The notes under the pieces were generated by a model. The model saw only the letters and a program-made list of their open reading frames with translations. It made no database searches and was not told the origin of the DNA. Source: Solibacillus sp. FSL K6-1523 (GTDB lineage: Bacteria > Bacillota > Bacilli > Bacillales_A > Planococcaceae). Taken from it: 64,000 nucleotides of DNA. Both the position numbers and the translations under genes were made by a program. Positions 18,289 to 27,603 of the stretch are shown piece by piece; positions within the stretch are counted from its first letter, which is position 1; each line of letters starts with the position of its first letter. The stretch lies in the NCBI RefSeq assembly GCF_038005225.1, contig NZ_JBBOSU010000001.1, forward strand, positions 1,538,001-1,602,000, given 5' to 3'.

Positions 18289-19057
18289 AGAGAGAGAAAA
18301 TAGCCCCTTTACACAGGATGAAAAAGAAAATAGCATTGCGTTTATTTTAAAAGAAGTCAATCTTCAACCCGTAACGTTTAGAAATTTTCTTCAATCTTAT
18401 TTTCAGGAAGTTGGTTTCCGTTATTTGTTTTGGGGAATGGGCGATATTTTATTTATTGTTGGTCTTTTATTAATAGGTGTAGGGATGTTGTATATTCCGG
18501 AATTGAATCATTTATTTGAGAATGGGCATATTGATGGAATTTATTTTACTGTTTTTATGGTATCACCTCTTTGCTATGCATTTTTGTATTTTCTCGGAAT
18601 TTGGAAAGAGAGACAGTTGGGGATTTTCGAACTAAAAATGACGCTACGAGTTTCTTTAAAGGAATTACTCATTTTACGTATGTTGGCATTTAGCTGTATT
18701 TCCTTGATTGTGTCTGTAGGGAGTAATGTTTTTATTTGGCAACTGCTTGGTCAAGAACTTTCATTGATGAAATTATTTAGTCTGTCATTTTCTTCTTTGT
18801 TTTTATTTGCAAATATTCAACTCCTTTTAGAACATAAAATACCGATGCGTTGCAGTCACTGGGTAACGCCAATGATATGGGGTGCTGTAGGTGTTCTATT
18901 AGTTTGGCAACAAGAAAGGATTGCTCAGCTTCTGTTGTATTTACCGCTGTCGATTGTCACAGTAATCGTTTTTGGTTTACTACTTTTATTTGTTTACTTA
19001 TTGCGTCACAACTATTTTATGAAAAAGGAAGGAACGATTACTTATGTTAACGCTTAA
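18281..19057 (+). CDS. six-helix membrane protein, possible anti-sigma partner
   Basis: A 258-residue protein. After a hydrophilic N-terminal 55 residues it has about six hydrophobic segments (for example ILFIVGLLLIGVGMLYIP, YFTVFMVSPLCYAFLYFLG and LSIVTVIVFGLLLLFVYLL). ATG 18281 is chosen over GTG 18275 because the GAGAGGAG site is then well spaced. It overlaps the sigma gene before it and the ATPase gene after it. Position between sigma and transporter suggests a membrane regulator, or a further permease-like subunit. I recognise no anti-sigma zinc motif. Confidence 0.65.
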   Translation: MNKERENSPFTQDEKENSIAFILKEVNLQPVTFRNFLQSYFQEVGFRYLFWGMGDILFIVGLLLIGVGMLYIPELNHLFENGHIDGIYFTVFMVSPLCYAFLYFLGIWKERQLGIFELKMTLRVSLKELLILRMLAFSCISLIVSVGSNVFIWQLLGQELSLMKLFSLSFSSLFLFANIQLLLEHKIPMRCSHWVTPMIWGAVGVLLVWQQERIAQLLLYLPLSIVTVIVFGLLLLFVYLLRHNYFMKKEGTITYVNA

Positions 19058-19931
19058 TCACGTCAGTAAGGAATTCCAATCCAATCCTATTTTGGAGGAT
19101 ATTACTTTAACATTTGAAAATGGTGTTTACGGATTACTGTCTCCAAATGGTGCAGGGAAAACGACATTATTAAAAATGATTACGACACTTTTATTCCCAA
19201 CTTCAGGTGAAATATTATGGAATGGGCAAGCGATTAAAGAGCTTGGCGCGGATTATCGTGGCATATTAGGTTACTTGCCGCAGGATTTTGGTTATTACGG
19301 CAATTACTCGCCAAAAAAGTTTTTATTATATATTGCAGCATTACAAAAAATGAATAAGGAAGAGGCGAAAGAAAAGATTGATGAGCTTTTAGATCTTGTA
19401 GCACTTTCTGATGTGAAAAACACGAAAATGAAACGTTTTTCTGGGGGGATGATCCAACGTGTAGGAATTGCTCAAGCGATGTTAAATAATCCTAAATTAC
19501 TCATTTTGGATGAACCAACAGCGGGTTTAGATCCAAAAGAACGCGTTCGTTTTCGTAATTTGATTCATCGCCTCGCACAAGACAGGATAGTCATCTTATC
19601 TACTCATATTGTTTCGGATGTTGAGACGATTGCCAAACAAATCATTATGATAAAAAATCATCGCTTATATTGTTGCGAAACGCCCTCTCAAATTACTCGG
19701 TCGGTACAAGGTAAAATTTTTGAAGTTCCTGCTACTTACCCAATAACTTCCGAGCAATTGCTATTAAGTGAGAGGGAAAGTGATGAAGGGCATTTGCTGA
19801 GAATCGCAAGTCCATTTGTCCCACAGGAAGGGATGGAAGTAAGTCCGAGTTTAGAAGATGCGTTTCTGTACATTTATCGAGATGAGGTGGCTACAGATGC
19901 TTCTGCGAATTATCCCCTTCGAAATTCGTAA
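19044..19931 (+). CDS. ABC transporter ATP-binding protein
   Basis: A 295-residue ABC ATPase of the ABC-2/drug-resistance type. Walker A reads GLLSPNGAGKTT, with Ser where Gly is usual at the first P-loop position. Q-loop LPQDFGYYG, signature FSGGMIQRVGIAQAM, Walker B LLILDEPTAGLD and H-loop STHIVSD are all present, so it should be active. The last 80 residues are a tail that probably contacts permeases. It powers the two permeases encoded next. It overlaps the previous gene by 14 bp and the next by 35 bp. Confidence 0.9.
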   Translation: MLTLNHVSKEFQSNPILEDITLTFENGVYGLLSPNGAGKTTLLKMITTLLFPTSGEILWNGQAIKELGADYRGILGYLPQDFGYYGNYSPKKFLLYIAALQKMNKEEAKEKIDELLDLVALSDVKNTKMKRFSGGMIQRVGIAQAMLNNPKLLILDEPTAGLDPKERVRFRNLIHRLAQDRIVILSTHIVSDVETIAKQIIMIKNHRLYCCETPSQITRSVQGKIFEVPATYPITSEQLLLSERESDEGHLLRIASPFVPQEGMEVSPSLEDAFLYIYRDEVATDASANYPLRNS

Positions 19932-21051
19932 ACTATTTGAACAGCCAATGATTTACTTGTTTTTTGTCGCAAGTTTATTGTTAAACATCATCTATATTGC
20001 GACAGCGGGATTGGATCAATCTTATTTACATTATATTCAGGAAACAGAAGAGAAAACAGGGACTTTCATGACAGCTGAATTCCATGAAAAGCTATCCAGT
20101 GAATCTACTAGTAGGGAACAACAACGATTATTAACAGAAACTGCTGAACAGATGAATATTTTTCAGCATTATTCAACAGAAACATTAGGGCAACAGATGA
20201 TTGATTTTTTTCAAATTCAAGGTTCGGTTGCCGAGAAAATGAAAGGAAAATATGAAAGGTTGACACCTGTTGTCTATGAATTGGCAGAAGAGCAAGCCGC
20301 ATTAGAAGTGGGTGCGGCGGGAGAAACCATGAGTTACTTTACCTTTATAAGAAATCGATTATTTCGAGTCATTTTAGGCGAAAGTTTAATCTTTGCGCTA
20401 TTGCTTGGTTTGTATGGCAGTACCTCTGAGCGCTTAACGAAAACAGATGTATTAGTCATGACTTCAAAAACAGGACGCAAAACACAAGTGAGTAAATATG
20501 TCGCAAGTGTAATACTCACAATTCTTTTTTATGTAACGATGGTTCTGTTGATTTTTGGTGTTTTTAACCACATGTATCCGCTTGGGGCACTATGGCAAAC
20601 AAGTATGTCGACGCAATTTCACATAAATGTTTATTTCCCACAATTGCTGGAAATTCCATTTATACTTTGGCAACCAATGACCTTGTTAAATTATACGATT
20701 CTATCCATTGTATTGGGTGGTTTATTAGTCATCCTCTGTCACGGATTTAGTTTTCTGATAGGTTTATGGACGGACCATCTATTTCGAGGATTTGTCGTAT
20801 TTGTTGTCATGTATGTTGTCCTACTGGGACTGGAACAAATCGTTAATCAATTTGGTTGGTGGAATATGCATGCGCTATTAATGTGGCATCCTATTTCACT
20901 GTGGAAAATTCAATGCTATTGGTTTACGGAAATGGGACCGTATGCAACAATTCCATGGCAAGAATCCATTGCAATGGTCGTAAACTTCCTTCTCTTAGGC
21001 GTTTGCGGACTGTTCACAAGTAAATTCTATTTAACAAAGGAGGTAAAATAA
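19897..21051 (+). CDS. ABC-2 type permease
   Basis: A 384-residue membrane protein. One segment lies near the N-terminus (YLFFVASLLLNIIYIAT), a large extracytoplasmic loop of about 130 residues follows, then five or so segments (LIFALLLGLYGST, VILTILFYVTMVLLIFGVF and others). This is the usual ABC-2 exporter layout. The start ATG 19897 has a GAGGTGG site 6 bp upstream, inside the ATPase gene; the frame is open further up but without such a site. Partner of the next permease. Substrate unknown; antimicrobial peptide or lipid export is plausible. Confidence 0.82.
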   Translation: MLLRIIPFEIRKLFEQPMIYLFFVASLLLNIIYIATAGLDQSYLHYIQETEEKTGTFMTAEFHEKLSSESTSREQQRLLTETAEQMNIFQHYSTETLGQQMIDFFQIQGSVAEKMKGKYERLTPVVYELAEEQAALEVGAAGETMSYFTFIRNRLFRVILGESLIFALLLGLYGSTSERLTKTDVLVMTSKTGRKTQVSKYVASVILTILFYVTMVLLIFGVFNHMYPLGALWQTSMSTQFHINVYFPQLLEIPFILWQPMTLLNYTILSIVLGGLLVILCHGFSFLIGLWTDHLFRGFVVFVVMYVVLLGLEQIVNQFGWWNMHALLMWHPISLWKIQCYWFTEMGPYATIPWQESIAMVVNFLLLGVCGLFTSKFYLTKEVK

Positions 21052-21052
21052 A

Positions 21053-22279
21053 GTGTTTATTGCTGAGTTAAAAAAATTATTTCAACCGATTTTACTTCTT
21101 GTAGCACTCTTAATAACGATTGTATTTTATAATCAAGATTTGAATTTTATCCATAAATTTTGGCCGAATGGCGGTATGATTCCTATTTATGATTATGCTT
21201 CTGATTGGCAAAATCGATTTGGACAGACGCTTGAAGATGGAGAAATCGCGGAAATCGAAGCGGAATATATTACTTTGGTCAAACAAGCGGATAAGATTAT
21301 CTCGGAAAATGCTATAGCACAACAACTTCAACTTGGAAATTATGCTGAGTTTAAATTCTGGTATGAAGAAAATATTCCAAATGTAGCGCGGAGTGACTTG
21401 AATGGGGATGAGAAAGAAGCTGTTAATCAAAAAGAAGCGATTCAGCAAGATTTAATAGATGATGCAGGTCATTCAATGGTGAGTAAAATTTACGTGTTAG
21501 ATAGTTTACAGAGTTCTATGAAGCAATTTGATTCATCAGATCTGTTTCTCAATAATGGGCATTATACGGAAAAAGAAAGAGAGAAACTTTCAGAAAATTT
21601 ATTTAAGGAAGAAGGTTGGCGTAATGTTTTACCGAGTTATTTAACTTCGACATTTGCTGCTTATTTTGAAAGTATTCTTGTCCTACTCATTTTTCTATTA
21701 TCTTTATTGATCCCTTCTGTTTTTGTCAAAGACCGATTGCTAGGGGTGCAAAAGAATCAATGGAGTAGCCATCATGGACGAAATATTCTTTGGACTCAAT
21801 TGCTGAGTGGTATGACAGCGAGTTTTCTATTAATCACTTGTGTCGTAGGATTTTTCGGAAGCCTGTTATATCTCACTGATTTTACACAATATTTCTCGAA
21901 TGGGCTGAATTCATTTTTTGTCGATAACGAAGAACCTTTACTATTTTCTTTTTATCCATGGACATTCGATCAGTGGCTAGTGAAAGTTGTATTGTTAGTT
22001 TATTTGATCGGGATGGCATATAGCGGAATTCTCTTATACCTCTCCCAAACGAGTCAACATTATTTGTCATTACTCATGAAAGTCATTCCAGTTGCCTTTA
22101 TTTTTATCGCCATTGCGAATCGAGTGCTGAAAGAAGCGTTTTATTTAAAGAATGCACTGTATCAATGGACACGGATTCCAATGGTTGAATTATATGCGGG
22201 AATTCTTTTGTTGGTAATTAGTTTCAGCTTACCGATTATTTATTGTATTCGTCAGCAAAATAAAGATTTATTGAGTTGA
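21053..22279 (+). CDS. ABC-2 type permease
   Basis: A 408-residue membrane protein with an N-terminal segment (ILLVALLITIVFY), a long hydrophilic extracytoplasmic region (about residues 35-200) and six or so C-terminal helices (YFESILVLLIFLLSLLIPSVFV, LLITCVVGFFGSLLYLT and others). GTG 21053 follows an AAGGAGGT site. It comes 1 bp after the previous permease and ends the ECF-sigma operon. The same overall plan as its neighbour suggests a heterodimeric ABC-2 pore. Confidence 0.8.
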   Translation: MFIAELKKLFQPILLLVALLITIVFYNQDLNFIHKFWPNGGMIPIYDYASDWQNRFGQTLEDGEIAEIEAEYITLVKQADKIISENAIAQQLQLGNYAEFKFWYEENIPNVARSDLNGDEKEAVNQKEAIQQDLIDDAGHSMVSKIYVLDSLQSSMKQFDSSDLFLNNGHYTEKEREKLSENLFKEEGWRNVLPSYLTSTFAAYFESILVLLIFLLSLLIPSVFVKDRLLGVQKNQWSSHHGRNILWTQLLSGMTASFLLITCVVGFFGSLLYLTDFTQYFSNGLNSFFVDNEEPLLFSFYPWTFDQWLVKVVLLVYLIGMAYSGILLYLSQTSQHYLSLLMKVIPVAFIFIAIANRVLKEAFYLKNALYQWTRIPMVELYAGILLLVISFSLPIIYCIRQQNKDLLS

Positions 22280-22415
22280 TTTCGGTCCTATGGAAAGTTT
22301 TTTTATAGCAATTAAAGGAATAAATAGGACAAAAAATAATACGTATTCTCTAGAATCGGTATTGCAGTTGTATGAAGGTTACGGATATTCAGAAGTGAAA
22401 TAAGCAAATAGAGAT

Positions 22416-22461
22416 AAAGCTAGTACTCGTTTCTTAACGCTAAGAAACCGATACTAGCTTT
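22416..22461. terminator. long stem-loop, bidirectional terminator
   Basis: AAAGCTAGTA and GTTTCTTA pair with TAAGAAAC and TACTAGCTTT around ACGC. It sits between the ABC operon (+) and speG (-). The inner core is identical to the stem-loop at 16309-16354, while the outer arms differ in a paired way. Confidence 0.75.
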
Positions 22462-22488
22462 TCTTTCTATCGAATCTTCCCTACATAA

Positions 22489-23007
22489 TTATTGTCTTTT
22501 ACTTAAATATTCCTCTTGGAAAATACACATTCTTATAATGTCACGATATTGCCCTTCAACGAAAAATTCATTTTTAAACTCTGCCTCGACTTGAAAACCG
22601 GCTTTTTTGTATACGTGAATGGCTACATCATTACTTTTATCGACAATTAAGTAAAGTTTATGCATGTTTAAAACTAGGAAGGCATAATCCATAGCTAAAC
22701 TTGTTGCGATTTTTGCGTAGCCTTGTCCTTGAAACCTTGGATCAATAATAATTTGAAATTCAGTTCTACGATGAATATAGTCGATTTCAATTAACTCGAC
22801 TAATCCGAGCATCTCCCCGTTCTTTTCCACAATGAATCGGCGTTCTCCTTGTGCATGAATATGCTTATCGTATAAATCTTGCAATTCAACAAATGCTTCG
22901 TATGGCTCTTCAAACCAATAGGACATAACAAGTGCATTATTGTTGAGTGAATGGACAAATCTTAAATCTTCTCTTTCTAAAGGGCGTAATTGAACTTTTC
23001 CGGTCAT
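22489..23007 (-). CDS. speG: spermidine N1-acetyltransferase
   Basis: A 172-residue GNAT enzyme that transfers acetyl from acetyl-CoA to spermidine or spermine, lowering polyamine toxicity. It is very close to E. coli SpeG as I recall it: [55 protein letters not shown] (CoA loop RFQGQGYA), [11 protein letters not shown] and [24 protein letters not shown] ribosome binding site precedes ATG 23007. Monocistronic, convergent with the ABC operon. Confidence 0.95.
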   Translation of the reverse strand: MTGKVQLRPLEREDLRFVHSLNNNALVMSYWFEEPYEAFVELQDLYDKHIHAQGERRFIVEKNGEMLGLVELIEIDYIHRRTEFQIIIDPRFQGQGYAKIATSLAMDYAFLVLNMHKLYLIVDKSNDVAIHVYKKAGFQVEAEFKNEFFVEGQYRDIIRMCIFQEEYLSKRQ

Positions 23008-23145
23008 ATTTTATACCTCCGCAATTTCCTAAGCTGTATGAACGTTTACTATCTAATTTAAAGATAACATAGAATATAGTGGGAGTCCCAATTCTACTCT
23101 TCGCCACTGAAAAAAGTATTGAAATCATCCGTAGACAAATCAAGA

Positions 23146-23185
23146 TAAAAAAACGTAAATGCGCATAACACATTTACGTTTTTTG
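23146..23185 (-). terminator. intrinsic terminator of the antiporter gene
   Basis: AAAACGTAAATG and CATTTACGTTTT arms with a 9-base loop. It overlaps the last codons of the NhaC-type gene and is flanked by A and T runs. Confidence 0.75.
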
Positions 23186-24469
23186 TATAAGTTTATTTTT
23201 AGCTTTCGGATAGCCAATAACAATGGCAATAACACCGCATACACCTACCAAAATCGGGTAATACGAATATTGCATAATTAAAATTGGAGAAATGCCAGCG
23301 ACACTAGCAGCGGCTAAATATTGTGCACCGTATGGAATCATCCCTTGAACGACACATGAAAAAATGTCGAGGATGCTTGCTGACTTACGTGGCTCAATTT
23401 CGTATTGATCGGCAATTCTTTTAGCTAATGGTCCAGCAACCATAATCGCAATCGTATTATTAGCAGTTGAAAGATCGGTTAAACTAACTAAGCCGGCCAT
23501 AGCAAACTCGGCATCCTTTTGTGACTTAATTTTTCGTGTTGCGATATGCACGATAAAATCAATGCCGCCATTGTGCTTAATGATCTCGACCATACCCGCA
23601 ATTAACATCGCTAAAAATGCCATTTCGTACATATTGCTCATCCCGTCACCAATTGCGCCAATAAAGCTCATCACATTATAACTACCATCAATAAAGCCAA
23701 TAAGTCCAGCGAGAGCGATTCCACTTGCTAATACAGTGAACACATTCATACCGATTAAGGCGAAAATAATGACGAATAAATAAGGAATCATTTTGTACCA
23801 ATCAAAGCTAGCATGTGTTACCTCGGCTGTGGAATTCAGCGTTAAAAAGGCTAGAAGTACACATGTGGCAATGGCTGCGGGTAACACAATGAAAAAGTTC
23901 ACTTTAAATTTGTCCTTCATTTCCGCGCCTTGTGAGCGTACAGATGCAATCGTTGTATCCGAAATAAAGGATAAATTATCACCAAACATAGCACCACCAA
24001 TAACGGTAGCCATTAAAAGTGGTATGGAAAGGCCTGTTTGCTCGCCAATTCCTAAACCAATTGGAGCGAGGGCAACAATCGTTCCAACTGATGTACCCAT
24101 TGCTAATGATATAAAGCAGGCAATAACGAATAAGCCAATGACTAATAAGTTTTGTGGCAAAATAGAAAGGGCAAAGTTTACGGTTGCTTCAATCGCGCCC
24201 ATTCCTTTTGCAGTTTCTGAAAATGCGCCGGCAAGTAAGAAAATGAGGACCATTAACATGATGTTCGAATTTCCAGCACCGGTCGTAAAGATTTCGATTT
24301 TTTTCGTAATTGTTTCTTTGCGGTTCATGAAAAGGGCAACCGCACTTGCAATTGAAATAGCCACCATTACGGGAAATGCATAAAAATCGTTTAACACAAT
24401 TCCTGAACCGATGAACAAAATTAAAAATACTATAAATGGCATTAATGCCCATGGATTTCCTTTTTGCAT
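23174..24469 (-). CDS. NhaC-family Na+/H+ antiporter-like transporter
   Basis: A 431-residue polytopic membrane protein with about 11-12 helices. Seen: MLMVLIFLLAGAFSETAKG, ISLAMGTSVGTIVALAPIG, the signature-like GGAMFGDNLSFISDTTIAS, and near the end STANNTIAIMVAGPLAKRIA with QYLAAAS. These fit the NhaC/YuiF branch of ion transporters, which exchange Na+ for H+ or carry amino acids. Substrate is not fixed by sequence. An AGGAGG site precedes the ATG, and a copy of the dispersed hairpin repeat lies just upstream. Confidence 0.85.
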   Translation of the reverse strand: MQKGNPWALMPFIVFLILFIGSGIVLNDFYAFPVMVAISIASAVALFMNRKETITKKIEIFTTGAGNSNIMLMVLIFLLAGAFSETAKGMGAIEATVNFALSILPQNLLVIGLFVIACFISLAMGTSVGTIVALAPIGLGIGEQTGLSIPLLMATVIGGAMFGDNLSFISDTTIASVRSQGAEMKDKFKVNFFIVLPAAIATCVLLAFLTLNSTAEVTHASFDWYKMIPYLFVIIFALIGMNVFTVLASGIALAGLIGFIDGSYNVMSFIGAIGDGMSNMYEMAFLAMLIAGMVEIIKHNGGIDFIVHIATRKIKSQKDAEFAMAGLVSLTDLSTANNTIAIMVAGPLAKRIADQYEIEPRKSASILDIFSCVVQGMIPYGAQYLAAASVAGISPILIMQYSYYPILVGVCGVIAIVIGYPKAKNKLIQKT

Positions 24470-24498
24470 TGCGTCCTCCTTTAAGTAGTGCGAAATAA

Positions 24499-24747
24499 TT
24501 CAAATACGCCCCGACGTATTTGCGTCCAGAATTTTTCGAGCTAGCTAAGGATGTTAGCCTAAGGTCGTCGCGTCCATGCGACAACGGCTAACTGACCTGC
24601 ATCACGCAGGCCTCCTAAAAATTCTGTGACATCCGCCGGGGGCTAGGGTCAACACGATGTTGATCACAAAGGCGTTGTCACAGGACGTGACGGGTTTAGC
24701 CTTTGTTCCCCAATTCAGTGGGGGTTAACCGCCCACCGAATCAAGTT
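24499..24747 (-). repeat. dispersed modular hairpin repeat, copy R2 (full length)
   Basis: Read on the - strand it carries, in order: a CTGAAT/GATTC module, ACAAAGGC...GCCTTTGT enclosing GTCAC-gtcct-GTGAC, ATCAACATCGTGTTGAC, ccggcggatgtcac, CCTGC-gtgat-GCAGG, GTCGC-atgga-GCGAC-type, tctggacgc, and the terminal AAATACGTC-ggg-GCGTATTT hairpin. It lies in the leader region of the NhaC-type gene, so it may be transcribed with it. Confidence 0.8.
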
Positions 24748-24759
24748 ATACAAATAAAG

Positions 24760-24786
24760 GCCTCTTCTAAAACAATAAGAAGAGGC
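24760..24786 (-). terminator. hairpin upstream of repeat R2
   Basis: GCCTCTTCT pairs with AGAAGAGGC across a 9-base loop. On the - strand the stem is followed by CTTTATTTG, a weak T-run. It is upstream of the NhaC-type gene, so it could be an attenuator or a terminator of upstream transcription. Confidence 0.4.
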
Positions 24787-25091
24787 ACTACATATGCGAG
24801 AGTGCATTTTATTTATCGAGAAAGTTTTGTTAGGTAAGTCATGAAAAACCTTCTTCAATTAGAAGGAAGTCCATTATATGAAATAACCCTTACAATATAA
24901 GAAAATTCGCTTTAAGTCAATTTGTTTGTTATTTCTAAATAATATAAAAATACCACCGTTTTTATTGCGATGCACGTTATAGATGAAAAAAGAGCAATTA
25001 ACCAAACGGGATCAATTCGCAGAAAATTGGCACTATACAAACGGTCAGATTTTGATTATCGTTAAACTATTACATACGAGGAGTGAGTAAA

Positions 25092-26075
25092 GTGCAAGCA
25101 ATTCAAATTCGTAATTTTGGAACGTCTGAAAATTTACAAGTGGCACACGTAGTATTACCTGAAATTTCATCAACACAAGTGAAGGTAAACGTCTATGCGG
25201 CTGGCGTTAACCCAAGTGATGTGTATACATCGACAGGAACGTATGCAATCAAACCAGCGCTCCCTTACACACCAGGCTTAGATGGTGCGGGAATTGTGGA
25301 ACAGGTCGGAGCGGATGTGAGCCATGTAAAAGTGGGGGACCGCGTATTTATCGCAAGCTTGCCAAATGGGACAACTTCAGGGACATTCGCAGAGGAAATC
25401 GTCTGTGATGCAACATTCGTATATCCATTGCCTGAGCATATTCATTTTGAACAAGGCGCGGCACTTGGAATTCCTGCATTAACGGCTTACCGGGCAATCG
25501 TACAAAAAGCAAAACTTGTAGCAGGTCAAACGATTTTTATTCATGGAGCAAGCGGTGCGGTTGGATTACAAGCCATTCAAATTGCAAAGGCAATCGGCGC
25601 AACGGTTATTGGCACGGCAAGTCGTGATGAAGGAAAGGCACTTGTAAAAGAAGCTGGAGCAGATTTTGTATTTGATCATTTGACGGAAGAAAATATAAGT
25701 GAAGTGCTCGCGGTTACAAATGGCAAGGGACCGGATGTAGTAATTGAGTTTTTAGCAAATGTTAATTTACAAACAGACTTACAACTTATCGCCAAATATG
25801 GGGTCATTGTTATTGTAGGGAATCGTGGAGAAGTAACAATAAACCCGCGCCTCATCATGCAAAAAGAATGCGATGTGCGCGGGATGGTACTGTTTAATGT
25901 AACGAGCGAGGAGCATCAAGCATTAATTGAAGGCGTTGCGACGTTACTACAGTCAAAGCAGCTTCAGCCAGTTGTGGGCTATACGTATTCATTAGAGCAA
26001 GCTGGCATGGCATTTGATGCAGTAATCGAAGGGAAGCATAACGGGAAAGTAGTCGTGCAAACGCGAACAAAATAG
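25092..26075 (+). CDS. NADPH:quinone oxidoreductase (zinc-type MDR family)
   Basis: A 327-residue medium-chain dehydrogenase/reductase. Seen: AAGVNPSDVY, PYTPGLDGAGIVEQVG, VGDRVF, and the Rossmann motif HGASGAVGLQAIQIAK, then the C-terminal GKVVVQTR. It lacks the catalytic zinc ligands of alcohol dehydrogenases, so it is a quinone-reductase-like (QOR) enzyme using NADPH. GTG 25092 is preferred over GTG 25083 because the GAGGAG site is then 8 bp away. Monocistronic, ended by a clear terminator. Confidence 0.87.
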   Translation: MQAIQIRNFGTSENLQVAHVVLPEISSTQVKVNVYAAGVNPSDVYTSTGTYAIKPALPYTPGLDGAGIVEQVGADVSHVKVGDRVFIASLPNGTTSGTFAEEIVCDATFVYPLPEHIHFEQGAALGIPALTAYRAIVQKAKLVAGQTIFIHGASGAVGLQAIQIAKAIGATVIGTASRDEGKALVKEAGADFVFDHLTEENISEVLAVTNGKGPDVVIEFLANVNLQTDLQLIAKYGVIVIVGNRGEVTINPRLIMQKECDVRGMVLFNVTSEEHQALIEGVATLLQSKQLQPVVGYTYSLEQAGMAFDAVIEGKHNGKVVVQTRTK

Positions 26076-26085
26076 TTTTTTACGC

Positions 26086-26130
26086 ACCCTTAAAGGATAG
26101 AAATGAATCTATTCTTTAGGGGTTTTTATT
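26086..26130. terminator. bidirectional intrinsic terminator
   Basis: ACCCTTAAAGGATAG and CTATTCTTTAGGGGT pair with two mismatches, followed by TTTTTATT. It lies between the convergent quinone oxidoreductase and MFS genes. Confidence 0.75.
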
Positions 26131-26139
26131 CTAATTTAA

Positions 26140-27351
26140 TTAGTTCTGTAAATTCTTTGTTCTCCGCTCCAAAGAAGGACCACATAACGTAAGAAGTGCA
26201 GCACAAAGCACCATCATACCGCCAATCCAAGGTGTATGAACTAATCCAATAGAATTTACAATCAGGCCACCAACCGTTGCACCTAATGCAATACCGACAT
26301 TAAATGCGGCAATATTTAAAGCGGATGCAACATTTACTGCGGAAGGCACATATTTCTCAGCTAATTGCACGACATAAACTTGCAAGCCAGGCACATTCAT
26401 AAATGCGAATAAACCTAAGAAGAATAGGGTGATGATAGCTGTAAATTTAAATGGTGCTGTGAATGTTAAGATGACCAGAATTATTGCTTGAATGACGAAC
26501 ATCCAAAACAATGCTTTTAACGGATTTTTATTCGCAGCTTTCCCACCAATTATATTTCCAATAGCTACTGCAACACCATAAATAACTAAGATGATACTAA
26601 TCGTACTTGGTGCAAAATGTGTAATATCCTCTAAAATAGGAGCTAAGTAGGTGAACGCTACAAAAGTCCCGCCATAACCTAAGGCTGTAATCGCAAATGC
26701 TAAAAGTAATGGACCGTTCGTCAAAATTTTAAAGTTATCACTAAATATTGCAGGTGGTCCTTGCTTCAAGTTTCTTGGAAGTAAAATCGCACTCGCAATT
26801 ATGGCGATGACACCTAAAATTGCGACAGCCCAGAATGTTGATCTCCATCCAAAGGCTTGTCCGATGAATGTACCAAGGGGCACGCCGGTTACTGTAGCAA
26901 CGGTTAAACCTGTGAACATAAATGCGATGGCACTTGCCCGTTTGTGTTCAGGAACTAAATCTGCTGCAATCGTCGCACCGATTGAGAAGAATACCCCGTG
27001 AGAAAATGCTGTAATAAATCTTGCCACGAGCAATAGTTCAAAACTTGTTGATAAAGCAGCAACCGAATTACCAACAATAAAAACAATCATCAATAGCATC
27101 AATAAAGTTTTTCTGTTCATCTTATTTGTTAACGCTGTAAGAATCGGTGCGCCAATCGCAACACCCATCGCATAACCTGATATTAATAAACCAGCCAAAG
27201 TAATTGAAATATTCAAATCTCCGGCTAATGAAGAAAGTAATCCTACGGGCACGAACTCTGTTGTACCGATTCCGAATGCACTAATAGCTAAAGCGATTAA
27301 TGCAAAAGTGTTACCCTTTTTTTCTGTAGTATTTATAGAAGTGGAACTCAT
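26140..27351 (-). CDS. MFS transporter, DHA1 family (AraJ/YdhP-like)
   Basis: A 403-residue major facilitator with about 12 helices. The start of the core, AISAFGIGTTEFVPVGLL, and the GYAMGVAIGAP and FMFTGLTVATVTGVPLG (motif C-like) segments are typical of the sugar- and drug-efflux DHA1 group that includes AraJ and YdhP. Motif A appears as TNKMNRKTLL. It probably exports small toxic compounds using the proton gradient. An AGGAGG site precedes the ATG. The 180 bp upstream contain a GGCACCTGAAAGTACCTAT-like imperfect repeat that could be an operator. Confidence 0.87.
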   Translation of the reverse strand: MSSTSINTTEKKGNTFALIALAISAFGIGTTEFVPVGLLSSLAGDLNISITLAGLLISGYAMGVAIGAPILTALTNKMNRKTLLMLLMIVFIVGNSVAALSTSFELLLVARFITAFSHGVFFSIGATIAADLVPEHKRASAIAFMFTGLTVATVTGVPLGTFIGQAFGWRSTFWAVAILGVIAIIASAILLPRNLKQGPPAIFSDNFKILTNGPLLLAFAITALGYGGTFVAFTYLAPILEDITHFAPSTISIILVIYGVAVAIGNIIGGKAANKNPLKALFWMFVIQAIILVILTFTAPFKFTAIITLFFLGLFAFMNVPGLQVYVVQLAEKYVPSAVNVASALNIAAFNVGIALGATVGGLIVNSIGLVHTPWIGGMMVLCAALLTLCGPSLERRTKNLQN

Positions 27352-27564
27352 AAAAATCCTCCTTGTTTTTTAATGGACATAGCAGGGCGAAACAGATAGT
27401 TTATAGACTTTCTCTCTATTTGTTCTCTGCCTACTTACGTTATTATGAGACCAACAGATCAATCTGGGAAGTACGCACTTTAAAGTAATGTAGGCACCTG
27501 AAAGTACCTATCACAAATAGAGGGAGGATGTAGATGGACTTTGAAGAAGTTTTGAATGACAAAC

Positions 27565-27598
27565 AAGCGTAAGGAAATTTTATCATTTCCTTACGCTT
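27565..27598 (-). terminator. intrinsic terminator of mgtE
   Basis: AAGCGTAAGGAAAT pairs perfectly with ATTTCCTTACGCTT around a 6-base loop. It lies immediately beyond the mgtE stop at 27604. Confidence 0.8.
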
Positions 27599-27603
27599 TA
27601 ATT

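Noticed and set aside
23793-24383. 196-codon frame on the + strand
   Set aside because: Antisense shadow of the NhaC-type gene, with odd composition and no start signal.
27534-27572. Twelve-codon frame MDFEEVLNDKQA with a ribosome binding site
   Set aside because: Too short to support; its end lies in the mgtE terminator. It may be the stump of a regulator gene divergent from the MFS gene.
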